Positions 1 to 5,380 of a stretch of 6,172 nucleotides of DNA are shown here, piece after piece. The notes beneath the pieces were generated by a model. The model was not told where the DNA came from and ran no database searches. It saw only the letters and a program-made list of their open reading frames with translations. Each line of letters begins with the position of its first letter. The stretch's first letter is position 1. The translations under genes were made by a program, and so were the position numbers. The DNA is from Gallionellaceae bacterium (lineage in GTDB: Bacteria; Pseudomonadota; Gammaproteobacteria; Burkholderiales; Gallionellaceae): the NCBI GenBank assembly GCA_030690855.1, contig JAUYFR010000041.1:1-6172 (forward strand), written 5' to 3'.

Positions 1-633
1 AAGGTGAGCAATCAGGATATCGCCGATTACCTCGATGGTCTGCCGCCAGAAAAAATGCACTGTTCAGTGATGGGGCGCGAAGCTTTGCAAGCGGCTGTCG
101 CCAACTATCGCGGCGAAGTGTGGAGCGATGACCATGAAGAAGGTGCGCTGGTGTGTAAGTGTTTCGCCATCGATGCAGTAATGATTGAAGAAACGATTCG
201 CGCTAATGATTTGGTCTCGGTGCAAGACGTGACTAACTACACCAAAGCAGGCGGCGGTTGTTCCTCTTGCCATGAAGGTATCGAAGAAATTCTGGTTAAA
301 GTGATGTCCGAACGTGGCGAAAGTTTCAAACCGGGCGCACAGCCCAAAGAAGAGGCGGCTCCGGCGGGCATGACTAATTTGCAACGCATCCGCAAGATCG
401 AAGCGGTGTTGGAAGCGGTGCGGCCGCAATTGAAGCGAGATGGTGGCGACATTGAATTGGTAGATGTCGATGGCAAAACGATCTACGTCAACATGACGGG
501 GGCTTGCGCAGGTTGCCAGATGGAAGCGCTAACGTTGCAAGGGATTCAGCAGAAATTGATGGAAGAGTTGAAAGAGTTCATCAAGATCGTGCCGACCAAA
601 GTCAGTTCGCTGACAAGGGCGATGAAGGGCTGA
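1..633 (+). CDS. nifU: NifU, Fe-S cluster assembly scaffold for nitrogenase (5'-truncated by the window edge)
   Basis: NifU is the modular cytoplasmic scaffold on which Fe-S clusters are built with sulfur from NifS, then passed to nitrogenase proteins. The frame is open from base 1. The GTG at base 4 is an internal valine, not a start, because the sequence there is the end of the IscU-like domain ([19 protein letters not shown]). Counting that valine codon as 1, Cys20 is the last IscU-domain ligand. Cys51, Cys53, Cys86 and Cys89 form the central permanent [2Fe-2S] domain (VCKCF and GGGCSSC). Residues about 122-205 are the C-terminal Nfu domain with Cys168 and Cys171 (GACAGCQ). The spacing equals that of Azotobacter NifU Cys106, 137, 139, 172 and 175, which implies that about 86 N-terminal residues, with two more scaffold cysteines, lie upstream. 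The linker between the two last domains is short and rich in Lys, Glu and Ala. nifS follows after 76 bases. Confidence 0.97.
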   Translation, partial: KVSNQDIADYLDGLPPEKMHCSVMGREALQAAVANYRGEVWSDDHEEGALVCKCFAIDAVMIEETIRANDLVSVQDVTNYTKAGGGCSSCHEGIEEILVKVMSERGESFKPGAQPKEEAAPAGMTNLQRIRKIEAVLEAVRPQLKRDGGDIELVDVDGKTIYVNMTGACAGCQMEALTLQGIQQKLMEELKEFIKIVPTKVSSLTRAMKG

Positions 634-692
634 TGTAGGTCGGGATTTATCCCGACTTGATAGAACAGCGTCGGGATGAATCCCGACCTACA
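634..692. repeat. Inverted pair of REP-like hairpins with GTAG heads between nifU and nifS
   Basis: Two near-identical short palindromes face each other. The first is GTAG followed by GTCGGGATTTATCCCGAC (hairpin 639-656, 8-bp arms, 2-base loop). The second is GTCGGGATGAATCCCGAC (670-687), followed by CTAC, the complement of the GTAG head. The 13 bases at 657-669 separate them. The outermost 14 bases (634-647 and 679-692) are also perfect inverted repeats, so the whole element can fold either as two small hairpins or as one long stem. A conserved GTAG or GGAG tetranucleotide before a palindrome, arranged in inverted doublets, is the signature of REP/BIME elements mobilised by RAYT (Y1) transposases. 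No such transposase lies in this window. It begins one base after the nifU stop codon. No U-tract follows, so it is not a typical intrinsic terminator; stabilising nifU mRNA or damping readthrough into nifS are possible effects. Confidence 0.85.
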
Positions 693-709
693 AATACAAA
701 GGGTTAATC

Positions 710-1918
710 ATGGAAGGCATCTATTTCGACAACAACGCAACCACACGGGTCGATCCCGCTGTGGTGGAAGCCATGCTGCCGTATTTTACCGAGCAGTTCG
801 GCAATCCATCGTCCATGCACAGCTTCGGTAACAAGGTGGGATTGGCAATCAAAAAGGCTCGCATGCAAGTGCAAGAATTGCTGGGCGCTGAACACGATTC
901 CGAGATCATCTTCACCTCGTGTGGTACCGAGTCAGATTCCACGGCGCTTCTTTCGGCTTTAAAAGCACAGCCAGAACGCAAGGAGATTATCACCACCACG
1001 GTTGAGCATCCCGCCATTCTTACCTTGTGCACTTGGCTGGAAAAAGACGGCTACAAAGTGCATCTGCTCAAGGTGGATGCAAAAGGCCGTCTTGATTTAG
1101 ACGAATACAAAAAACTGCTTACCGATCAAGTCGCGGTGGTGTCAGTGATGTGGGCAAACAATGAAACCGGGACTTTTTTTCCGGTAGTGGAAATGGCTGA
1201 ATTGGCCAATGCCGCAGGTGCGATGTTCCACACTGACGCGGTGCAAGCGGTTGGCAAAATACCGTTGAACTTAAAAGATACCAAGATCGACATGCTCTCG
1301 GTGTCCGGTCACAAACTCCATGCGCCCAAAGGCATTGGCGTCTTGTACCTCAAGCGCGGCACACGCTTCCGTCCGTTGTTACGCGGAGGGCATCAAGAGC
1401 GTGGCCGCCGTGCTGGTACGGAAAACTCAACTTCTATTGTTGGTCTGGGCAAAGCCGCTGAGATGGCATTAGAAGCAATGACCCACGAGAACACAGAAGT
1501 GAAACGCCTACGTGACAAATTGGAGGCAGGCATTTTGGCTAAAGTGCCGCGCTCGTTTGTTACCGGCGATCCGAGCAACCGCTTGCCAAACACTTGCAAC
1601 ATCGCGTTTGAGTTTATTGAAGGCGAAGCGATTTTGCTGCTGCTCAATAAATTCGGCATCGCTGCCAGCTCAGGCTCTGCCTGCACTTCAGGCTCACTGG
1701 AGCCGTCGCACGTAATGCGCGCGATGGGCATTCCCTACACCGCAGCACATGGCACGGTGCGCTTCTCACTCTCTCGATACAGCACCGAGAAAGAAGTTGA
1801 TCGGGTGGTAGAGGTGGTGCCGGAAATCATCGCGCAGCTCCGCAAGCTCTCACCGTATTGGGATGGTGACGGCCCTGCAGCGGAACCTGAAAAAGCGTTC
1901 GCACCTACTTACGCCTAA
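710..1918 (+). CDS. nifS: NifS, PLP-dependent cysteine desulfurase
   Basis: This 402-residue class V aminotransferase-fold enzyme converts L-cysteine to alanine and delivers the sulfur as a persulfide to NifU. The signature residues are in place: the N-terminal YFDNNATTR motif, His100 in TVEHP stacking on the cofactor, the WANNETG segment, Asp176 and Gln179 in [10 protein letters not shown], Lys202 in [10 protein letters not shown] as the PLP Schiff-base lysine, and Cys325 in SSGSACTSG as the persulfide cysteine. Lys202 and Cys325 have the same numbers as in Azotobacter NifS. The length is normal for the family. The ATG at 710 is preceded by AAAGGG with a 6-base gap and gives the standard N-terminus. 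The position between nifU and nifV separates it from the housekeeping IscS, which usually lies in an isc operon. Confidence 0.97.
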   Translation: MEGIYFDNNATTRVDPAVVEAMLPYFTEQFGNPSSMHSFGNKVGLAIKKARMQVQELLGAEHDSEIIFTSCGTESDSTALLSALKAQPERKEIITTTVEHPAILTLCTWLEKDGYKVHLLKVDAKGRLDLDEYKKLLTDQVAVVSVMWANNETGTFFPVVEMAELANAAGAMFHTDAVQAVGKIPLNLKDTKIDMLSVSGHKLHAPKGIGVLYLKRGTRFRPLLRGGHQERGRRAGTENSTSIVGLGKAAEMALEAMTHENTEVKRLRDKLEAGILAKVPRSFVTGDPSNRLPNTCNIAFEFIEGEAILLLLNKFGIAASSGSACTSGSLEPSHVMRAMGIPYTAAHGTVRFSLSRYSTEKEVDRVVEVVPEIIAQLRKLSPYWDGDGPAAEPEKAFAPTYA

Positions 1919-1920
1919 GG
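1917..1920 (+). promoter_or_regulatory. Ribosome binding site of nifV, overlapping the nifS stop codon
   Basis: AAGG lies 8 bases before the ATG at 1929 and shares bases with the nifS TAA (1916-1918). It decides the nifV start: the open frame extends upstream to an ATG at 1863 inside nifS, but that would add 22 residues with no family similarity. The arrangement suggests that ribosomes finishing nifS re-initiate on nifV. Confidence 0.7.
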
Positions 1921-1928
1921 CACACATC

Positions 1929-3074
1929 ATGTCTCGCACCATCATCATTGACGACACTACCCTGCGTGATGGCGAGCAGACCGCCGGGGTGGCGTTTACT
2001 TTGGATGAAAAGCTGGCTATCGCACGCCAGCTCGATGCGCTCGGTGTACCCGAGTTGGAGGTCGGCATTCCGGCGATGGGGCATGAAGAACGCGAAAGTA
2101 TCAATGCGGTTGCCGCACTAGGACTGAATGCAAAGCTCATTGCGTGGAGCCGCATGTGTGTTGAAGACCTAGCGTTGTGTGAGCAGATCGATGTGCAGAT
2201 GGTTGATCTTTCCATTCCTGTCTCCGATATTCACCTCGCCAAAAAATTGAAGCGCGACCGCACTTGGGTGATCGAAACTATTTACGATGTGGTGATGCGT
2301 GCGCACGACCTTGGCCTAGAGATCATTGTCGGTTGCGAAGATGCTTCGCGTGCCGATTCTGAATTTTTGTTGCAAGTGGCCGAAGCCGCGCAGATGTGCG
2401 GTGCGCGTCGAATTCGTTTTGCCGACACCTTGGGGGTGATGGAGCCATTCGGCGTACATAAAGCGATCTCTGCTTTGCGCAGTGCCTCTGATTTAGAAAT
2501 CGAAATGCACGCACATGACGATCTTGGGCTTGCTACGGCCAACAGTCTTGCTGCTGCCGTCGCCGGGGCGACGCACATCAACACTACGGTAAATGGGTTG
2601 GGTGAACGTGCTGGCAATGCGCCGCTAGAAGAAGTGGCGCTGGGCCTGAAAAAACTCTACGGCATGAACACCGGAATTGATCTGACTCACTTTACGGAAT
2701 TGTCGGCAAAAGTTGCCGCCGCTTCGGGGCGGCCAGTGCCGTGGCAAAAGAGCGTTGTCGGCGGCGGGGTGTTCACACACGAGGCGGGCATTCATGTGGA
2801 CGGCCTGCTTAAAGATCCAGACACCTATCAAGGATTTGATCCTGTCGAAGTAGGGCGTCAGCACAAATTAGTGGTTGGCAAACATTCCGGCGCACACGGC
2901 ATCATTGCTGCATACGCCACGATGGGACTTAACCTCAGTCAAGCGGAAGCGCGCGCGCTGTTACCGGACATTCGCACCTTCGCCGAGCGTGCCAAGCGAT
3001 CTCCTGCCGATCAGGAGTTGTTGTTTCTTTACCAGCGTTACATCGGTCGTACTCAGCCCAGTGCGGCACACTAG
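1929..3074 (+). CDS. nifV: NifV, homocitrate synthase
   Basis: NifV condenses acetyl-CoA with 2-oxoglutarate to give homocitrate, the organic ligand of FeMo-co in nitrogenase. The 381-residue product is a DRE-TIM metallolyase. Arg13 and Asp14 lie in the [13 protein letters not shown] signature, whose aspartate is a metal ligand. HAHDDLG (His194, His196) supplies the metal-binding histidines, and [13 protein letters not shown] (223-235) is the second family signature. HEAGIHVDG (284-292) and GKHSG (317-321) belong to the C-terminal region shared by homocitrate and isopropylmalate synthases. The protein lacks the long C-terminal leucine-feedback domain of LeuA, and the length and nif context favour NifV. 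The start at 1929 is set by the ribosome binding site and the conserved beginning [14 protein letters not shown]. The nifS stop codon is only 10 bases upstream. Confidence 0.96.
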   Translation: MSRTIIIDDTTLRDGEQTAGVAFTLDEKLAIARQLDALGVPELEVGIPAMGHEERESINAVAALGLNAKLIAWSRMCVEDLALCEQIDVQMVDLSIPVSDIHLAKKLKRDRTWVIETIYDVVMRAHDLGLEIIVGCEDASRADSEFLLQVAEAAQMCGARRIRFADTLGVMEPFGVHKAISALRSASDLEIEMHAHDDLGLATANSLAAAVAGATHINTTVNGLGERAGNAPLEEVALGLKKLYGMNTGIDLTHFTELSAKVAAASGRPVPWQKSVVGGGVFTHEAGIHVDGLLKDPDTYQGFDPVEVGRQHKLVVGKHSGAHGIIAAYATMGLNLSQAEARALLPDIRTFAERAKRSPADQELLFLYQRYIGRTQPSAAH

Positions 3075-3076
3075 GA
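3073..3076 (+). promoter_or_regulatory. Ribosome binding site of cysE, overlapping the nifV stop codon
   Basis: AGGA starts inside the nifV TAG (3072-3074) and lies 7 bases before the ATG at 3084. This is the main evidence that translation of cysE starts upstream of the repeat insertion, so that the repeat is translated. The nearest in-frame alternative after the repeat is a TTG at 3213 with only an AGG 11 bases before it. Confidence 0.7.
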
Positions 3077-3083
3077 ATACTTC

Positions 3084-3941
3084 ATGGACAGAGTGAAAAG
3101 TCACGCACCCATCCCCCCTCTAACTCCCCCCTTGACGGGGGGAGAATTCCTACTCCCTCCCCTTCAAGGGGAGGGATGGGGTGGGGATAGGGTTAAACAG
3201 GCACAGCCTTCCTTGCTGGAGCTGTTGCGCGAAGACGTAAGTTGCGTATTTCAGCGCGATCCCGCAGCGCGCTCGCGTTTTGAAGTGCTCACCACCTATC
3301 CCGGCGTGCATGCAATCTTGTTGCAACGCATCTCTCATCGTTTGTGGAAATTTGGACTGCGTTATTTAGCGCGCCTGCTCTCTTGGTTCGCGCGCTTTAT
3401 GACCAATATCGACATCCACCCCGGTGCAACCATTGGTCGGCGCTTCTTCATTGATCATGGTGCAGGTGTGGTGATTGGTGAAACGTCTGAGATTGGCGAC
3501 GATGTCACGCTGTATCACGGTGTCACGCTCGGCGGCACCACTTGGAATAAAGGAAAGCGTCACCCGACACTGGGTGACGGTGTGGTGGTTGGTGCAGGTG
3601 CAAAAATTCTTGGTGCGATCACGCTTGGCGAACATGTGCGTGTCGGTGCAAATTCTGTGGTGGTGAAAGATGTACCTGCGCACCGCACGGTGATTGGCAT
3701 CCCCGGCAAGATCGTGCTGCGCACCGAAGAGGCTGGCGCTGACAATATCTATGGCATCAACCTCGATCATCACCTGATTCCCGACCCAGTCGGGCGCGCT
3801 ATTGCCTGTCTGATGGAACGTATCGAAGTGTTGGAAGGACAATTACGTAAACAGGGTGCAGCAGTGGATAGCCAGTGCCACACCTGTGAAGCTGATGATT
3901 TATGCGGCACAGAAGTTGCACGCAAGCTCAGGAAAGAATGA
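3084..3941 (+). CDS. cysE: Serine O-acetyltransferase of the nif cluster (CysE1/NifP type), with a repeat-derived N-terminal insert
   Basis: The enzyme acetylates L-serine with acetyl-CoA to O-acetylserine, the rate-limiting precursor of cysteine; the nif-linked copy is thought to supply extra cysteine for NifS. The core from about residue 44 starts with [20 protein letters not shown], the usual N-terminal helices. A left-handed beta-helix of hexapeptide repeats follows, from DIHPGATIG to IGIPGKIV. The catalytic histidines are His125 in FIDHGAG and His160 in KRHP, spaced 35 residues apart as His158 and His193 are in E. coli CysE. The C-terminus carries Cys265, Cys268 and Cys274 (C-x2-C-x5-C). 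Residues about 6-34 ([22 protein letters not shown]) are low-complexity Pro/Gly-rich sequence encoded by a hairpin repeat and are not part of the family. Without them the length would be about 252 residues, a normal size. The active site is intact, so the protein is probably functional. Confidence 0.93.
   Translation: MDRVKSHAPIPPLTPPLTGGEFLLPPLQGEGWGGDRVKQAQPSLLELLREDVSCVFQRDPAARSRFEVLTTYPGVHAILLQRISHRLWKFGLRYLARLLSWFARFMTNIDIHPGATIGRRFFIDHGAGVVIGETSEIGDDVTLYHGVTLGGTTWNKGKRHPTLGDGVVVGAGAKILGAITLGEHVRVGANSVVVKDVPAHRTVIGIPGKIVLRTEEAGADNIYGINLDHHLIPDPVGRAIACLMERIEVLEGQLRKQGAAVDSQCHTCEADDLCGTEVARKLRKE
3099..3185. repeat. GC-rich hairpin-doublet repeat inserted in frame near the 5' end of cysE
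   Basis: The tract is C-rich then G-rich and holds two hairpins. The first is CTCCCCCC (3124-3131) paired with GGGGGGAG (3137-3144) around a TTGAC loop. The second is CCCTCCCCTT (3155-3164) paired with AAGGGGAGGG (3166-3175). Flanking it are imperfect 12-base direct repeats, GACAGAGTGAAA (3087-3098) and GATAGGGTTAAA (3186-3197), which match at 9 of 12 bases and both read Asp-Arg-Val-Lys. From one repeat to the other is exactly 99 bases, or 33 codons, so the reading frame is kept. A related element lies at 4450-4548. Its edges are uncertain by several bases. Confidence 0.75.
3930..3933 (+). promoter_or_regulatory. Ribosome binding site of the TPR-like ORF, inside the cysE 3' end
   Basis: AGGA lies 7 bases before the ATG at 3941 and 4 bases before the ATG at 3938. 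Spacing favours 3941, which shares its A with the cysE TGA (3939-3941, TGATG arrangement). It argues against the longer frame that starts at 3902 deep inside cysE. Confidence 0.65.
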
Positions 3942-4447
3942 TGGACTTACTCGATTTTGACCAAGCCGAAATGTACTTTGACGAGCCGATCAGCCTTGAG
4001 GTTAAGCATTTGGTCGAGATGGCAGCAGCCAACTACGGTAGCGATGATGGTGAACTGATGTTGCTGCGCGCCAATTTTATTGCTCCGCAACACCTTGTCG
4101 TACTAGTGGCGTTATATCGCTACTACTTTTATCAGCATCGTTTAGAAGATGCCTTGCTCGTCGGGGAAAGCACTTTGGCGGTAGTTGGACGCAGGCTAGA
4201 GTTTCCAGACACTTGGGCTTATTTGCGCGAAGCTAATCTGGGTGCTGGTGTGATGCGCTCAATGGGGCTGGTGCGCTTCTACCTCATGGTGCTCAAAGCG
4301 ACGGGCTACATCAATTTACGTTTAGGTAATTTTGATACGGGACAAGCCATGCTAGAGAAATTAGTGGAGCTGGACAGCCATGACCGCATGGGCGGTAAAG
4401 CGTTGTTAGAAGTGCTACAGCAGTCGATGATTAATGAAATCAAATAA
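3941..4447 (+). CDS. Conserved nif-cluster ORF with TPR-like helices (position of Azotobacter ORF8)
   Basis: The 168-residue product has no function that I recognise. It is predicted soluble and almost entirely helical, with an acidic N-terminus ([16 protein letters not shown]) and no signal peptide, membrane segment or cysteine pair. Two stretches fit the tetratricopeptide pattern of small and aromatic residues: about 52-82 (ALYRYYFYQHRLEDALLVGE) and about 115-146 (ATGYINLRLGNFDTGQAMLE). The first residues after them keep the helix-turn-helix look. TPR folds usually bind partner proteins, so a chaperone or adaptor role in nitrogenase assembly is a reasonable guess, not shown by the sequence. 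Its position after cysE and before nifW corresponds to ORF8 of the Azotobacter vinelandii major nif cluster. The start overlaps the cysE stop codon, so the two are probably translationally coupled. The alternative ATG at 3938 would add one methionine. Confidence 0.85.
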   Translation: MDLLDFDQAEMYFDEPISLEVKHLVEMAAANYGSDDGELMLLRANFIAPQHLVVLVALYRYYFYQHRLEDALLVGESTLAVVGRRLEFPDTWAYLREANLGAGVMRSMGLVRFYLMVLKATGYINLRLGNFDTGQAMLEKLVELDSHDRMGGKALLEVLQQSMINEIK

Positions 4448-4449
4448 TC

Positions 4450-4548
4450 CATTAGAACCTAACCCCCTCCAGCTCCCCCTTGTCAGGGGGAGAGCAGAGT
4501 CAGCTCCTCCCCTGACAAGGGGAGGTTGGGAGGGGTTTGAGCCTAATG
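4450..4548. repeat. Second GC-rich hairpin-doublet repeat, between the TPR-like ORF and nifW
   Basis: This element fills most of the 140-base gap 4448-4587. Hairpin one pairs CTCCCCCT (4473-4480) with AGGGGGAG (4485-4492) around TGTC. Hairpin two pairs CCTCCCCT (4506-4513) with AGGGGAGG (4518-4525) around GACA. The two hairpins are inverted copies of one unit (CTCCCCTTGTCAGGGGAG-like), and the edges CATTAG (4450-4455) and CTAATG (4543-4548) are also inverted repeats. A short direct repeat CCTAA occurs at 4458-4462 and 4542-4546. The layout and loop sequences resemble the element in cysE, so I place both in one family. There is no T-run after the hairpins, which speaks against a classical terminator. 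It may act on mRNA stability between the upstream genes and nifW-nifZ-nifM. Confidence 0.8.
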
Positions 4549-4587
4549 AACAATCTGGGATGAAATAAATCAAGAAAGGAATCTGAA

Positions 4588-4923
4588 ATGGACGAACTAA
4601 CATTAGATGAAGCGCTAGAGGATTTAGTTTCTGCCGAAGACTTTCTCGATTACTTTGGTATTGAATACGATGCCTCGGTAGTGCATGTAAATCGTTTGCA
4701 TATCTTGCAGCGCTTTCATAATTATCTTGGGAAGACAAATTTGCCGAGTGAAGAAAGCGCTCGTCGCGCAATTTATGTCACAACCTTGCAACAGGCCTAT
4801 CAAGATTTTGTGAAGTCCGACGCGCTGACTGAAAAGGTTTTCAAAGTGTTCCGTATGCATGAGCCACAAACTCAGTTTGTGCCGCTGACCTCAATCACCA
4901 TCAACAAACAAGATGTTGCCTAA
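4588..4923 (+). CDS. nifW: NifW, nitrogenase-stabilising/protective protein
   Basis: NifW is a small cytoplasmic protein that associates with the MoFe protein and is needed for full nitrogenase activity, often described as protecting it from oxygen; its exact chemistry is unsettled. The 111-residue product is typical in size. The family region is visible at residues 15-47 (SAEDFLDYFGIEYD, then VVHVNRLHILQRFHNYL) and continues through a helical segment (residues about 55-80, ARRAIYVTTLQQAYQDFV) to the FVPLTSI end at 97-103. The ATG at 4588 follows AGGA (4577-4580) with a 7-base gap, a good ribosome binding site. It is the first gene after the 140-base repeat-containing gap, and its 3' end overlaps nifZ by 11 bases. 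Confidence 0.94.
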   Translation: MDELTLDEALEDLVSAEDFLDYFGIEYDASVVHVNRLHILQRFHNYLGKTNLPSEESARRAIYVTTLQQAYQDFVKSDALTEKVFKVFRMHEPQTQFVPLTSITINKQDVA

Positions 4924-5380
4924 ATTCGAATTCGGCGATGAAGTACGCATCATTCGCAACGTGCGTAATGATGGCACTTATCCGGGTGTCGCTATCGGCA
5001 CCTTGCTGATTCGCCGAGGCAGCACCGGCTTTGTCATGAACGTGGGCACTTTTTTGCAAGATCAATTGATCTACACCGTCAATATTCTCGAACAGAACAA
5101 AATCGTCGGCTTTCGTGAAGAGGAGCTGATCAGCATCAACGAGCAATGGATACCCAGCAAATTTGAGAGCCGCGAAAAGGTACGCAGCAAGATCACCTTG
5201 ACGGTGCGTGGCGAAGTGCGCGTGTCACCAGGAATGGAAGGCGAAATCCTCAAAGTGTTTCGTGACGAAAACAATGGTGTGCAGTATCACGTGATCTTCC
5301 ACGACCATGTGCTGCAAGTACCGGAGTCTGCACTGGAAGCGACGAAAATCTATGACGATGGGGAGGTGGCTCATGCCTGA
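4913..5380 (+). CDS. nifZ: NifZ, nitrogenase MoFe protein maturation factor
   Basis: NifZ acts in building the second P-cluster of the MoFe protein, by helping to convert paired [4Fe-4S] clusters, as established in Azotobacter. The 155-residue product begins MLPKFEFGDEVRIIRNVRND and continues GTYPG, RRGSTGFVMNVGTFLQDQ and IYTVNIL, the family signature. The second half (residues 86-142) resembles the first (5-73): FE-x-VR at the start, then G-x2-G-x(I/V)-x2-V, Y-x-V and E-x2-L. The protein may thus be two tandem SH3-like barrels. The ATG at 4913 lies inside nifW, and no good Shine-Dalgarno is present (only AAG just before it), so translation is probably coupled to nifW. Its 3' end overlaps nifM by 8 bases. 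Confidence 0.94.
   Translation: MLPKFEFGDEVRIIRNVRNDGTYPGVAIGTLLIRRGSTGFVMNVGTFLQDQLIYTVNILEQNKIVGFREEELISINEQWIPSKFESREKVRSKITLTVRGEVRVSPGMEGEILKVFRDENNGVQYHVIFHDHVLQVPESALEATKIYDDGEVAHA
5362..5367 (+). promoter_or_regulatory. Strong ribosome binding site of nifM, inside the nifZ 3' end
   Basis: GGAGGT lies 5 bases before the ATG at 5373 and is the strongest Shine-Dalgarno sequence in the window. It fixes the nifM start although that start overlaps the last codons of nifZ, and contrasts with the poor site of nifZ. Confidence 0.75.

Noticed and set aside
4..63. GTG at base 4 as the start of a 209-residue protein
   Set aside because: The frame is open to base 1 and the sequence there is the inside of the NifU IscU-like domain, with the Cys106 equivalent only 19 codons on; it is a cut-off gene.
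1174..1180. Run of seven T inside nifS, considered as a terminator tail or slippage site
   Set aside because: No stable hairpin precedes it and the nifS frame reads normally across it as Thr-Phe-Phe-Pro.
1750..1767. TGGCACG resembling the -24 element of a sigma-54 promoter
   Set aside because: The bases at the expected -12 position read GCTT and not TTGC, and the site lies inside the nifS coding sequence.
1863..1928. Upstream ATG giving NifV 22 extra residues
   Set aside because: The added residues overlap nifS in another frame and have no family similarity; AAGG and the conserved N-terminus point to 1929.
3099..3185. Repeat inside cysE considered as evidence of a pseudogene
   Set aside because: The frame is kept, a good ribosome binding site precedes the ATG, and both catalytic histidines and the whole beta-helix are intact.
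3366..3842. 158-residue open frame on the - strand opposite cysE
   Set aside because: It is the complement of the conserved serine acetyltransferase core, is His/Thr-rich without a recognisable motif, and runs against the operon.
3902..3940. Upstream ATG giving the TPR-like protein 12-13 extra residues
   Set aside because: It lies inside cysE without a good ribosome binding site; AGGA at 3930-3933 fits the start at 3941.
634..4548. Hairpin repeats considered as a CRISPR array
   Set aside because: The copies are few, widely spaced, of two families and lie in doublets without regular unique spacers or cas genes.
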